From the NCBI GenBank assembly GCA_025618425.1, contig CM046847.1, positions 15,187,968 to 15,251,967 of the forward strand: 64,000 nucleotides of DNA, in the 5' to 3' direction. Below, piece by piece: positions 11,028 through 23,456 of the stretch. Numbering within the stretch: the stretch's first letter is position 1; each line of letters starts with the position of its first letter. Origin of the DNA: Heliocidaris tuberculata. Taxonomy: Eukaryota; Echinodermata; Echinoidea; Camarodonta; Echinometridae. Below the pieces are notes generated by a model. That model made no database searches. It saw only the letters and a program-made list of their open reading frames with translations, and was not told the DNA's origin. The position numbers and the translations under genes are program-made.

Positions 11028-12370
11028 TAATAGATAATATACAAATACAGAAGGTGATTGCAACAAAATTTCTAGGCATTATTATAGATAATAAACTTTA
11101 TCATATTGATAATGTATGTAAATTGATATCCAGAAACACTGATACGATTAACAAACTCAATTGGTCTTTTCCGCCATACATTCTTTTATCACTATACTTC
11201 ACACTGGTTTTACCATATCTGAATTACGGAATATTAGCCTGGGGAAACAGTGCGGCAGGACTGTTTTAGACAGAGTTTTTTTTTTTTTTTAATTACAGAA
11301 AAAGGCTATCCGAATTATAAGTAATGTTAATTATCGCCGCTGATGGTCTGTTTCACTCTAATAATATACTGAAAATTTATGATATTTACCGACTCTATCA
11401 GGCTGTTTCAGTATCATAATCATGAACTGCCCACTGTCTTCATTAATATATTTACAGTAAATAATGAAACCCATCATTATCCCACTAGACAAATCAATAT
11501 GTATCACTTGCCAAGAACTCGTACCGCATTAACCCAGAATACTTTTATATTTACTGCTCCTAAATTTTGGAATTCCCTCCCTGTAAATATGCGAGACAGT
11601 ATAAGTTTGAGTACACTAAAACGTAGATTGAAAAAAAAAATTGCTAATTTCCTTTTTACGGGCTTTGATTCCTAACTGATGATGTTTGTTTACCTGTGTA
11701 GTAAAATCTATAGACTTAATAAAACCTTCCAGCTCGTACCCCTTTCCCATCCTCCTTTCCTAACCCCGACCTATCACATTGTCCTTGTTCTGTCTTTTGT
11801 AAAGTTTACTCCTTTAAATCGTTACTGTTTCCAGCTTTTTGTTTTTACAATACTTTTCAATGCTTTCTCTTCGATAGAAAGTGTGTTTTGCTTATGATTT
11901 GTTTGCTTTCCATGGCCATGTATCTGTCTCCACTTTTTATTTTCTCCTTCTCTACTCTCCCCCCCCCCCCCTTTTTTTTTTCAATTCTCCTTTCTTTTTC
12001 TTTTTTTCTATTTTTTTTGGGGGGGGCACGTTATGCATGATTGCCCAGTCTAGCTTTTTTATGTATTGTATTGTATTGTATTGAATTATATTTTGCCAGG
12101 GACCAGCGCTTCTACAAGCTCTGTTTCTTTGCTGGTCTGTTTTCATTCTCATTTTCATGTACTTATCTAATGTAGTCTTCACTGTTGTTATTTTTTTTTT
12201 ACAACTTAAACGTTAATACTCTTTTCTTTTCTTTTTTGCTTGTAATAATCAAAAATGTTTCTGCACTTAGTTTTGTTGTCAATTATTTTGTATATTATTA
12301 ATTTCACAATAGTTATTGTTATATACTTTGAAAAATGAAAATGAAATGAAATAAAATCTGAATCTGAAAT
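11028..12370 (+). mobile_element. 5'-truncated non-LTR retrotransposon (LINE)
   Basis: The element retains the C-terminal part of a reverse-transcriptase ORF, about 700 bases of pyrimidine-rich 3'UTR with poly-C, poly-T and a TGTAT-type repeat, and a 3' tail 'ataaaatctgaatctgaaa'. Such short tandem tails are typical of CR1/Jockey-like LINEs. It sits inside paralogous unit D: the sequence before it ('ttatattactt') and after it ('gaaccgcagat') is contiguous in unit B at 6573-6597. This is a clear empty site. Confidence 0.8.
11033..11675 (+). pseudogene. Broken reverse transcriptase C-terminal region
   Basis: The first frame contains ATKFLGIIIDNKL and then LVLPYLNYGILAWGNS, matching the post-catalytic end of LINE reverse transcriptases. 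It ends at a stop at 11267-11269 and is followed by a poly-T expansion. A second frame (11379-11675) has HHYPTRQINM, the RTRTALTQNTF segment and PKFWNSLPVNMRD, the standard C-terminal signature (…Y.TRQ…PK.WNSLP…). The frames are offset and separated by stops, so the element is dead. Confidence 0.8.
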
Positions 12371-12788
12371 ATGAACCGCAGATCTCTCAATTTTTGGTAA
12401 ATATGCTTCCGTTCACTTTGAATAATTAAGTATATAATTAATGTTTTGAAAAAAAATATATTTAAATATCTAATTCTAATTTCGATAATTATAATAGCAC
12501 ACAAATTCAAGGCACAAGAGGAAAAAGATACAGAAGATGAAAATGTTTGCGTTTCTAAATGTAGTAATCAAAAAGACGTTCAAAGGGGTGGCTATGAGCT
12601 TACATGCAGTCCTCAAATCGAGTAATGGGCGCATATCACAAAACTCGATGAGCAGAAGGGGCTCATGGCCTCCTAACCGCCAATAGAATAGGCTGAATAC
12701 AAAAGTACTAACCATATTTCCAATGTCTCTCACAGTTAGCTGTTTCATTTTCACTAAACTGTGTATTCAAATCGTAAAATTGGTTCTA

Positions 12789-13359
12789 GGACACCTACCC
12801 CCTGGACAACCACCCCCCGGATAACCACCCCTAGGATAACCACCCTCTAGGACAACTACCCCCCGGGACAATTACCCTCTAGGATGATTACCCCCCGACT
12901 AACTACCCCCTAGGGCAACCACCCTCTAGGATAACTACCCCCCGGACAACTACCCCCAGACAACTACCCCCTAGGACAAACATCCTCTAGGACAACTACC
13001 CCCCAGACAACTACCCCCTTGGACACATGTCCGGGGGTAGTTATCCGGGGTAGTTGTCCTATAGAGGGTGGTTGTCCTAGGGGGTAGTTGTCTGGGGGGT
13101 AGTTGTCCGGGGGTAGTTGTCCTAGAGGGTGTTTGTCCTAGGGGGTAGTTGTCTGGGGGTAGTTGTCCGGGGGTAGTTGTCCTAGAGGGTGGTTGTCCTA
13201 GGGGGTAGTTAGTCGGGGGGGGGGGTAATCATCCTAGAGGGTAATTGTCCCGGGGGGTAGTCGTTCTAGGGGGTAGTTGTCCTAGGGGGTAGTTGTCCTA
13301 GAGGGTGGTTATCCTAGGGGTGGTAATCCGGGGGGTGGTTGTCCAGGGGGTAGGTGTCC
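12789..13359. mobile_element. Fold-back element made of opposed minisatellite arms
   Basis: The left arm (12789-13020) repeats a 15-16-bp unit of the type GGACAACTACCCCCTA. The right arm (13033-13359) repeats its reverse complement. The centre is a perfect palindrome, GGACACATGTCC (13021-13032). The outer termini are complementary (GGACACCTACCCCCTGGACA at left, its complement at right), and even variant units occur in mirrored order. A 14-bp direct repeat, cgtaaaattRgttc, flanks it (12773-12786 and 13367-13380) but is single in the paralogous units near 6997 and 10135. This points to insertion with target duplication. The architecture resembles Foldback-type transposons; no ORF is present. 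Confidence 0.8.
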
Positions 13360-14199
13360 GGATACGCGTAAAATTAGTTCAATTTAGAACCGTTTTGCAC
13401 TAGTAACAATCTGCATGTATTTAATCAATAGGTAATTGTGTGATAATTGATGTGATATACAGCTAATTTTAAGATCTGATATCTAGATGAGAGGGGGTAA
13501 CTGGTATAAATGTTGTTATTTGCATGAATATTCAAGAATAAGGATGTCTGCGTTATATTAAATGAGTTTGGGGACCCCCCCCCCCCCCCAACCAATAAAC
13601 GTAGCTTCAATGAATTATTATGTCGGTTATCCGAACCAATGACTTTAATATAAGCCATGATGATATGCAGTTATGAATATTTTCTTTAAATTGTGATCGC
13701 ACACTCCCTGTGACAAAAGTACACCCATGTTAAACGCAATAGCAGTGACATGTGTACGTGGTAAATGTTCCTGCATTACAAAATTTATGCGGTTTTTTTA
13801 ATTAAGGCTGATTATTTTAACGTTCCTCTTGGAGTCCCTGTTTTCAAGTTCTTCGAAATAAAAAAAAACAAAAAAACTTTCTTGAAATTGCGTTCGTTGA
13901 TTAATGTTCGGTGGATACGTGAAGTGTACTGGCTTCCCTATTTCCAAATGTATTCACCTCTCCAAAAGATTTACATCTGAATTTTTCTTGAGAAATTATT
14001 GAATATAATTATTTTAGTGGCGGATCAAAGATTTAATAGAGAGGGGGGGGGGGTACTTCACGAAACACTCTTCCCCATCCCGCCACCTTATAATGTTCAC
14101 ATTATCGCTGAAAAGGTTCGTTCATACTTTTCAAAAAATTTAAGTTTGCATGATGAGCAGCATGGTTGAAGGAAAGGTGCTTGCTTGTCTTTTCATATT

Positions 14200-16224
14200 T
14201 ACTTGTAAACATAAATTTCATTTATCAGGCTAGACCGTCTCAAGTTCCATTCTTTTTCATCAATCTTATGCAGTAAATCATAGAGATAAGTTGTCTTTTG
14301 GTCAACATACAACAAAATAAAAATGAAATTAATTTTAAAGTTCAAGGCATAAAAATACGTTAATGCGAGGGGATGTATTCTCAAAAGAAAGTCACGAGGA
14401 GAAAGTATATGCTATATTGTAGGAAAATGGGGGTAAAACCGATGATAAAAGTTGTAACCATCCCTCTTGTTTTTCTTTAAAGTTAAAAGACATGCAAGCA
14501 AGTAAACCCGAAAGGGCCGGTGGCAGACTCCGCTCCCCCCCCCCCCCCCCCCCCTCCCTGTACGTTCGCCGCGATATGCTACATGTTTTTTTTCACCGCG
14601 GATTTTCGTGACTTTATAGCCAAGAGTCCAACGCATCTTTTGATACCAAATTCAGACATTTTAAACCATGAGATATGTTGTGCGGCGTTCTGACGCTGCG
14701 CGGGACCGAAATCATGGAAATAGACATTTCCTCCATTGCATTGTACACAATACAGAATTGTCAATATGGGCCAGTCTAATTAATTAGCGCTATCACTCCA
14801 AAATATATTGAGATATAGATATATAACTTCATTGGTTTATTCATTATGATAAACTCTATCTTTATTTGCCAAGTATCTGAATGTTTTGTCACTCCATGGC
14901 CGAGATCAAAGGGGAGGGGGAGGCGAAATCCACACTCCACAGTTCAGAGACCATCAAAATAACTCGACCTTTTTTAGGATCAAACCCGAGCGCCTCTGGT
15001 TAGGAAACGGTCTGGAAACATTGGCTATATGAATGTAGGGTTATTCTGGAAGACGACGATCACATGAATCGTCAGGAGAGCTAAGAGGGTTGAAACATGA
15101 CTCGGCCAGTGGCTATGTGACGATAGATATGACAGAAATGAAACTTGTTCAGTTAGAATAGCAAACCTCCATGTACATGGTTAGCACCAAGCTTCAAGAA
15201 ATCGATGAATATCAAATTGATATTTGGCTTCTACTCTTTACGGACGCTACAGCTGGGGGCGTCAATCAACTGAACCCTTAACTTGCCATGGGCGAATTTT
15301 TCAACCAACGGTAGCTCGCCATTAGCGAGTTTACTTTACAGTCAAAAATCACTTTTTGCTTCAGGCCTAATAATATCATTCCTAGTTTCTTATGCCCTCC
15401 GCCTTCCTTTTTTCGGGCCGCCTCAATTTCATTGATATTTATATTTTTGTTCCAAAATGAAATAAATAATATGAGGAAATCTAGACAATGAGGTAACAAA
15501 AATCAGTAATATAACGCAATTTCCATTTGTTTTGAGCCTCTGAGATGCATGTAAACATGAAATGAAAATGTTGAAGGTATGTTAAAATTGACCCAACAGC
15601 ATTTCTGTGTATGGGGAAAATATCAAATATTAAATAGCATGGAACACCTTCCTCATTCGGAAAATCCGTACGAAAATTTAGGAATCAATTTTGCTTGCCC
15701 ATTACGGATATGCTTCATATATTTTCTACCACGTTTAATGAGCAACATACTCTGTATTCTCTGTATTCTTGTCCACTATTATGAAGAAATTATATAATTA
15801 TAACGTTTTCATTCATCGGGTCCAGTCATCAAACTGCTCATTCTTCGAAAACTTAAAAATAAAGTGGCACTGGGAGGTTTCATACATGGCATGACAAGAG
15901 TTCAGAACAGGCAAGGAAAGGGGGCATTCGAAGGTCACACGTGCACCTCTGTTTGAACCCCCATCTCCTCATCTTGTCTTCATTCGCAAAAAACTCACAG
16001 ATCTTACTTAACCATTCGGGGGGGGGGGGGTCACCATGACAAATTAATCCTCAAAAATACAACAAAAAACAGCTTAATACCACAAAGAGATCATATAATA
16101 CTTTGAATTTCATGTTAGAATATTTAGCAGAAACAAAAAAGGATATGAAAGCCGTTACTTTCACCCGTCTTGAAACACTGTGACATTTTAGTTGTAAAAG
16201 AATTGCGTATAATAACATTTAGTG
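14200..16224. other. Intergenic, no gene recognised
   Basis: Unique-looking AT-rich sequence with a poly-C tract (14536-14554), a poly-G tract (16018-16030) and no frame carrying a recognisable domain. The segment 14560-14760 has higher CpG than its surroundings. Confidence 0.6.
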
Positions 16225-16477
16225 TATTATGGGAGTACTGCGGTATGTTGGTAAAGGCTCTTGGCTCTCATACGAGAGGTCCTGGGTTCGATCCTTCCTG
16301 GGTGCTTACATCCTTGGATAAGATGTTTTACCACATTTGTCCCTCTAGACCCAGCTGTAAATGGTACCTAGCAATTGCTAGGCTAATAATAATTGCAGGG
16401 CCCTCAGGACGAACATCATTGATGTTGATGAGACTACCCTGGGTAAACAAAATTACTATTATTATCATCATCATTAT
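16225..16477 (+). mobile_element. tRNA-derived SINE
   Basis: A tRNA-like head has box A-like 'tgttggtaaaggctcttgg' and box B 'gggttcgatcc'. It is followed by the body 'ccacatttgtccctctagac' and 'agctgtaaatggtacctagc', and ends in an (ATT)n-like tail. The same body occurs in SINEs at 30925-31145 (reverse), 54630-54850 (reverse) and 58587-58856. It is not a functional tRNA gene: no acceptor stem closes. Confidence 0.8.
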
Positions 16478-17300
16478 GGGGGAGGGGCCCCCTTCCATAC
16501 TAGAAATGTGTACGTCGAGCCGCAATTTCTTTTTTTTATTATTTTCCATCAATCTTTATCAGTCTTCAGGCTTTTTCTTGATTTAATTTAGGTTTTAGTG
16601 TAGGCTGCCATGAGAAATCCCTCTCTCTCTCTCTCTCCCTTTTCCTCTTAAAAGAAATTATACAAAATACGGGGGCATTAGTTTTAGTTTTCAGTTTCCT
16701 CCTCATTTTGGGGGGCTTTACCAATCCAATAAATAGACCCTTTAGCCTATCCTGCAACGGCTTTTCTGGCAATTATCATTATCAATCAAAATTATCATAG
16801 TTTACAACAAACAAGGTTATGCTTAAACACAGAGCATACATAATAAATAATACCAAATAGAACATAATGAATGTTATTCGGAATACAGAGAGTTCTACAG
16901 GTAGTATAAAACAATAGTTTGCATAAAATATATACATGAAAATTCATGTTTCTAACATACACAAAATACGGCACAAACGGGTAGAGCAGTTGTCTTCCCC
17001 CCCCCCCCCCCGGGGCATTCTAAAAATACGAATGTAAATAATGTGTAGACATATAAATTTGATTGTCATCTTGTGGGTTCTGTTTTGATAATCTATTTAA
17101 AGAACCTGTTTACAAAACGCAAGTTATGTACCCGCAGTGAGGAATGACAAATATAATTTTGTTTTTTCACATGAAATTTGAGCAAGATGCCCTTGATAAA
17201 CATCAAGGCCCTTATACGATGTCAAAGTCACGACAGGCCAATTGATATGAAGACATAGTGTCCAATAACATCATCATCATCAATAATCTACCTTTTTTCT
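16478..17300. other. Intergenic, no gene recognised
   Basis: A short (CT)n at 16618-16638, a poly-C tract (16997-17012) and AT-rich unique sequence. No coding signature was found. Confidence 0.55.
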
Positions 17301-17317
17301 ATACATGTGCTGCTACT

Positions 17318-17322
17318 TTCCG

Positions 17323-17367
<45 letters not shown>

Positions 17368-17422
17368 CTCCCAACCCTCCCTCTTCCTCTCATTCTCTAC
17401 ACACACACACTTTCTCTCACTA

Positions 17423-17461
<39 letters not shown>

Positions 17462-17889
17462 ACTCGCTCTCTCTTTACTTTTCTTCTCTCTCTTCTCATC
17501 TCTTTCGCTCTCTGTCTATTTTTTTTCTGACGTTGTCCCTCTCTATTTTTCTCTCTCTCTCTCTCTTTCTCTCCCTGTGCCTCTCTTTATTTCTTATTCT
17601 CCTTCTTTCTTTCTTTTTCTCTCTCTCCCTCTCTCCCTCTCTTTCTCTATCTCCCTCCTTTTCCCTAACTATTCCTGTATGTCAATTTCAAGATTTCTTT
17701 TCGATGTTCCTCTATGGCTCTCTCTCCCTCTTCCCCTGTATCATCTCTGTACCCCTTTCTATTTCTTCTCCTTTTCCCCCTCCCCTCCTAAAAAAACCAA
17801 CTATTCCTGTATGTCAATCTTGAGTATGAATTTCCTTTGTTTCTCTATGGCTGTCCCCCCCCCCCCCACTCCCCTCCCCCTCCCCCCCC

Positions 17890-17944
<55 letters not shown>

Positions 17945-17960
17945 ACTCTCACTCTCACTC
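17318..17960 (+). repeat. 650-bp polypyrimidine tract, (CT)n-rich
   Basis: Several long (CT)n runs (17329-17364, 17428-17458, 17893-17940) are joined by C/T-rich linker and a poly-C stretch. An imperfect direct repeat, 'actattcctgtatgtcaat', occurs at about 17667 and 17802, each followed by related 'cctctatggct'-type sequence. The 172- and 243-residue ORFs across it are strings of Ser and Leu and are not genes. Confidence 0.9.
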
Positions 17961-18394
17961 TACCTCTGCCATTTGAGGCGCTGGTGGGGTAGAAGTTCCA
18001 AAGCAAAATTCCTTTCGGCAAATCAAATTTATGATTAATGTTGAAAAAAAATGCACTTTCAGGTAAACTGAAAGTTGTGAGGACTTCCTTCTCCCCGTCC
18101 CCCCCCCCCCTCCCCCATTATTTTTAGACAAACACCTTACAAATTTCTGTCAAGTATTTCAGGACATGTACTTTGCAAATATTCGCATGCATACAAAGCA
18201 TTAACATAATATTAATTGTCAAAAAGTTCAGGTACCCGACAAAATTCCAAAGTCCGAAGCATTATGTTTACATGTTTTTAATGTTGTTTTGCATAGTATT
18301 TCGCACCTCGAGAACCCTTAATCAATCCTTAGTTTTGTCAAAAGAGGAGGATGACTTCACATGAAAAGCCTGTGTGAAAATGCGTTGTCCATTC

Positions 18395-18680
18395 CTGACT
18401 TGCAGGGGCGGCGCTACAGGGGGGCAGAGGGGGCGACCGCCCCCCCCCCTATGATTTTTCAAGTAGTGAAAAAAGAAAAAAAAAAAAGAAGAAAAAAGAA
18501 GAAAAGGAGGAAGAAAAGGGAAGAAAAGGGAAGAAAGAAGAAAGAGAGTATTAAAAAGAGAGGTCTTAAACATATAACTCTATATTACCCCTGTTATTCA
18601 ATGGAGAAAAAATATGACGTCATCTTTAGGTCGTCTTGCCCCTCCTATCAAAATACCCTGGCGCCGCCCCTGCTGACTTG
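18395..18680. mobile_element. hAT-type MITE with 8-bp target-site duplication
   Basis: The element 18403-18672 (270 bp) starts CAGGGGCGGCGC and ends GCGCCGCCCCTG. It is flanked by perfect direct repeats CTGACTTG (18395-18402 and 18673-18680). An 8-bp duplication with CAGGGGCGG-like termini is characteristic of the hAT superfamily. The interior is poly-C and a purine-rich stretch with no ORF. Confidence 0.88.
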
Positions 18681-21600
18681 TACTTAAAACTTAAACCGTA
18701 ACACATTTTTATCTGGGGTTTCAACTCTACTCGATATAGTTGACAAAATTATCATATAGTATATAATATAAGAGAAATTGCAGATATCAAATATAAAAAT
18801 GATCCAAGCGTGTCTTAAAGTTAAAGTATTATCACTGTCATCACCTACATATATACATGTGTCTATTGTGCAGGTATTGTAAATACTGTCCTCTGCGATT
18901 TCAAAACTAGACTGCTATATTCAAAGTATTTGTTAGTCGGTACAAAATTATTTATTAAAAAACAGCGTTACTACAAAGTTATATTTCATAATAGACGTAA
19001 TGAAATTGTTAGAGTTATTAAAAAGCGGAAAAGCTGCTGGGGCATTCTCACTTTATTACAGATCTCTTTTATTGACTTACTTAATATTAAGCGATTACAT
19101 CCAAGTAAACTTCTCAATTTTCGAATTCAAATTTCGTGTCTATATTACACCCAGGTTTTAAATTACTTCTGATTCAGAGCCCCAACTCTATTTGATTTAT
19201 TTTTCTTGTCGAATTACTCTTCTAATAATTGTTTTCAAAATAGTAACAAGGGGGAAATGTGTCATGTATTCCGGTATGATGCTGAAACTTCTCAGAGGAT
19301 GATATTAGTTTTGTCTCTGATGACTATTGAAAGGCAGGCTAGAATGGAAACACATTTTGAGATGACATCCCAAATTAGCAATCGTCAAATATACACATTG
19401 TACATCAATGATTAGCACATGAAATAGGAAACACACACTTTAAGAGCAAAGGCAGGTACGTCCTTAGGGGGGGGGAGAGATTTGTTAAACTCTAATTCAG
19501 TTTCATCGGTCGGATTTTTTTTGCTTGCTTGCTTGCTCGCTTGCTGGCTCGCTTGCTGGCTTGTATGAAAAGTGCTCGAAGATCACTCACACATTTGAAA
19601 AGTAGACAACCAGTTTTACGCCTGTGCGTATATTTGAAAATATAAGGACATTTTCTTTGCTTGTTTTGAAATTTCCAGCGAAATCGATGTTTATCAAACG
19701 ACCTGGATACATGTACAAATATCACATTTTTGTTTTGTCACATCCTGCTTCATGGGACACAATACGAAATGTGATATGTTAATATCATACCTAAGACAAT
19801 GAGTAATAAATGGAACTTACCTGTTGTAGATACCACTTAGTCACGTAGGAAATCCATTGTAAAAAAAAAGTCAGGAAGTCATTCTAGATTGAGTTTAGAG
19901 TAAGTATAAAGCACACAATCCATCCAATAATTTATCATCACTTAAAGCTTGTTGAGTATGTACAGCATTTGAAGAAAATCTCAGTGAAAAATAACGACTA
20001 GTGATAAACAAGGATGTCATTTTCTTCTTTCACAGTGCCATAATTATCTTGAATTCGCAGGATTGTAATTCAGGCTAACGAATTTAAAACAAGATCCAAA
20101 AGGCAGCTTAGAACATGACGTGTATCTGACATACAAAGATGCACTCACAGTCTTGTAAAAGTAATAATAAATCTGAGATGCATGTGTAATTAAAGACACA
20201 GTTTGATAATGATCTGCCAGAAGAATACAGGCACACACCAATGAATAGACACTTATCGTGTAAGTGGACGATCAATTCTAGTTGCGAAAACAAGCAGGCA
20301 TAAAAAAAAAGTGATTATTTAAGATGATTCATGAGCCGATTCCGTTGTATTGTCCTCCGATATGACATAAGGTTATAAACATCTATAACAAGAAGGAGAA
20401 GACATGAAATATAAAATGATTTTACGCACGAGCTTTTGAAACCATCAGTCGACGTGAGAAAACAGGTTACTTTGCAAACAACATGGACTGAAAAAACAGC
20501 ACTTATTGAGTTCCTTGATCAGTTGATCAATATGAAATGCCAACTTCAAGCTTCGTTACACGAAGTCCGAGATAGAGTGAGCACTGTCTTTTGGATGTAA
20601 TGATTATCATAGTATGTTTAGTGCGCGCCGCACAGCTTTGCTTCCTCCCGGGGCCCCTGCGGAAACAGGCTCCCAGATGCCCTATTCGCGTCCATCAAAA
20701 TCAGATACCAGGAGGCTACATTTATTGCTGAAACCAGTCTGACGATGACCGCTAGAAAGTAAAATATCTATAAATTCGACAATAAATGCTGCTCAGATGG
20801 CTTACCATAACATAGCTTAAATATTTCCACGAATGCATGGATGTAAACTGATGTTTCAGTCGAAGAGGTGATCAGCATTTCGTATTTGGCGTTCGCCACT
20901 GATTCAAACCACTTCGCAACGTGCGAACCCGACCCTAGATCGAATATGATCCCCGAAGAAATAGTGCATTATTTATCCCATTTTTATAGTTAACCGCTGT
21001 GACGCATAAATCGTTTTGTAAGGAGCCTTTGTGAATTTTTGGAGATGAAAATGGAGGTCATGAAAGAGATAACTTTTTGTACTTACTGACGGGTCATAAT
21101 TACCATTCAAACAATAATCTACGCAGGGGGTAAACACGCAGACACACGTGACAAGAACCAAAACAAGTTCCTTTTAAAATGAGGAATTCATAAAGCGAGA
21201 AATTGGTGCGTAGTTAGAGGATTAGGAGCAAGAGAGGAAAAAAAAGAGGAAATGAGAGCAAAACAAGCCAGAGTGACAAAGAGAAAGAGAGGGAGAGAGA
21301 TAAAGATTGGCTGACAGACAGGGGGAGGGGTATTAAAAAATCTGGAATCCTTTATTTTTTGTTTCAATTGGACAATAATTCATTTACATTGTTCAGTTAG
21401 AGTGACGTAACTGTATTTTAGTGATTATTGGGAGTCAAACGTAGCGTAATTATTATTCAGGAATGTGAAGGGAACAAAATAACAGAAAAAGCCCATTTAT
21501 TGTAAATCAGAGTAAATCAAATATCGCCCTCTTGTGTTTCGTTTTATTGTTTCATAGATTATGTGAGAGAAAATTTCCCTGCCTCTAACCATGTTAACAT

Positions 21601-22164
21601 GAACTTCTCTTCCCCCCCCCCCCCTTTTACCTTTTCTCTCCTACCGTTATCTAACTCTAATGCTCCTCCTTCCATACATTGATAATACAATACATAATAT
21701 GAACATTACAAAAAAAATCATAATCAAACATACAGTCAAAATGAATTTACAATACAAAAATAACCAAATGTGATTCAGCAAGTATAAAATGAATTTACAA
21801 TACAATAATAATAAATTAACAAATTTTAAATCTTAATTAAACTGCATGAAAGAAAGTCTTTGGGATAAAAAAAAGGGTATTTGAACTTTCAAATCATAGA
21901 ATCGTGAATGTCATTTAAAAACAAAATGAATGCATTATAAGTTACCATTTTTTAGAGTATCAAATATTTCTCCTTTTCTTTGGTTATATAAATTTGAAGT
22001 ATCTATTCTCTTATAAAAAGAATAGCAGAAGCAGTGTAAGTAGCAAAATTATAAGAATAGAAAAAGAATTAAATGTTATGTAAATGAAATGAACTCCGCA
22101 TAAATAGGCACATCATGTGTATGATATTTTACTTATTTACGCACTGGAATTATAACGGAATATA
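18681..22164. other. Intergenic, no gene recognised
   Basis: AT-rich unique sequence with poly-G at 19468-19476, a 'gcttgctcgcttgctggctc' short tandem run (19522-19562), purine-rich sequence at 21230-21310 and poly-C at 21612-21624. Small frames near 18930-19410 look non-random but match nothing I recognise. The segment 21670-22110 is very AT-rich with 'aatgaatttacaatacaa' occurring twice. Confidence 0.5.
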
Positions 22165-22168
22165 ACCT

Positions 22169-22195
22169 CCCCCCCCCCCCCCCCCCCCCACCACC

Positions 22196-22249
<54 letters not shown>
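22169..22249. repeat. Poly-C followed by (CT)n microsatellite
   Basis: About 21 C residues, a short CCA run and about 26 CT units (22198-22249). ORFs through it are low complexity. Confidence 0.95.
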
Positions 22250-22254
<5 letters not shown>

Positions 22255-22394
22255 CTATCCGCCTCCGGATTACTATGGAAACAGCTGAGAGTTGGTATGA
22301 CAAAGTACTCGTCGACAATGTGTAATGGAGAATTGACCAAGATGAAATCCAACATCATGGACATCGCCTGTCATATTGTCGGCGCCATCTGAAC

Positions 22395-22503
22395 GGGTTC
22401 GGAGAGAGAGATAAAGAGAGGGAGGGGGAAGAAAGAGAATGAGATGAAGAGAATGAGAGAAAGAGAGAGAGACATAGACATGATAGACAGAGCGAAGGAG
22501 ATT

Positions 22504-22537
<34 letters not shown>

Positions 22538-22540
22538 GGA
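22395..22540. repeat. GA-rich microsatellite region
   Basis: Interrupted (GA)n, with the purest run at 22507-22535. It is opposite in strand bias to the nearby CT tract, so the two could pair as an imperfect hairpin. Confidence 0.85.
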
Positions 22541-23405
22541 GGAAGTGCGTAAAGAGGGCGAGAGATTTATTACAGATATGTTTGGGAGAGAGTTAGAAAT
22601 GAGGTGACAAATTTGAGAGGGGTTTATTTAATGAAAGTTGTGGGATAGAATAACATGGAAGGAACAAAGAAGAAAGATTGAAAAAATGACGTAAGGAAAG
22701 GAAGGTGTCCTGCCTGGCAGACCAAAAACAAAACAAAACAAAAATAAGTAAACAGTTATACAGCGGTGTTGACATGATTTTTTTTTTTTCAGAAGTGGGT
22801 CACAAGAGGTTGCCGGTTTCCTGCAGAAGCGCACAGCATTTTCTTTTTTTCCAGGTGGGGCGTGCTTCTACATTATGTGAGGGAGCGTAGCGACCGAGAA
22901 AGGGGACATTTTGAAATATTTAAACCTGACATTCGAATGCATGACAGAACTTTCACAGTGTCAATTGACATTAAATTATCATATTCTTAATTTTTGCACC
23001 TTTTAAGGGATGCTGGGGGCATTCGTAATTTAGCTGGGGCGGGAATCCCGTGGCTACGCCTCTGACCGATTGGTAAAACCTTAGCAGTACAGCAAAACGC
23101 ATTCCAGACAGACTCCAAACCGACCGTTTCTTGGCCATTCGAGATAATGTAATTTTATATTTGGTGTGTTGCCGGTCTGTTGTAGGTCTCGCTTGTGTGA
23201 ATGTGGTATAGAGTACATCGTTCACTCACCAACCAACCCAACAACCCTCAGCATCCTCAGAGAAACGAGATGACCACTGATGTATATACACATGATAGTC
23301 CGACTCCGAGCAGGAAGGTGGAAAGAGAACGAAACAAGCATACAAAGAAGCAACAAAACATGAGGTCCGAGTCTTTTTTCAGGCGCTCAACCCCCCGCCC
23401 CCCCC

Positions 23406-23456
<51 letters not shown>

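Larger units (their letters stand above)
10819..14200 (+). repeat. Unit D of the paralogous array
   Basis: Its left part (10819-11027) and right part (12371-14180) align with unit B in order. Examples are 'tatgcttccgttcactttgaataattaag' at 12405 and 'gcatgatgagcagcatggttg' at 14147. It is interrupted by a truncated LINE (11028-12370) and by a fold-back element (12789-13359). Removing both leaves about 1.5 kb. No host gene is recognised. Confidence 0.7.

Noticed and set aside
12789..13359. CRISPR-like array
   Set aside because: Units are contiguous without unique spacers, the array inverts at its centre, and the sequence is eukaryotic.
17305..18038. Plus-strand ORFs of 172 and 243 residues
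   Set aside because: They translate (CT)n microsatellite into Ser/Leu runs; no domain, and overlapping frames are equally open.
18930..19415. Two consecutive small ORFs (80 and 69 residues)
   Set aside because: Composition is plausible, but no family signature, and stops separate them; could be a decayed element but cannot be supported.
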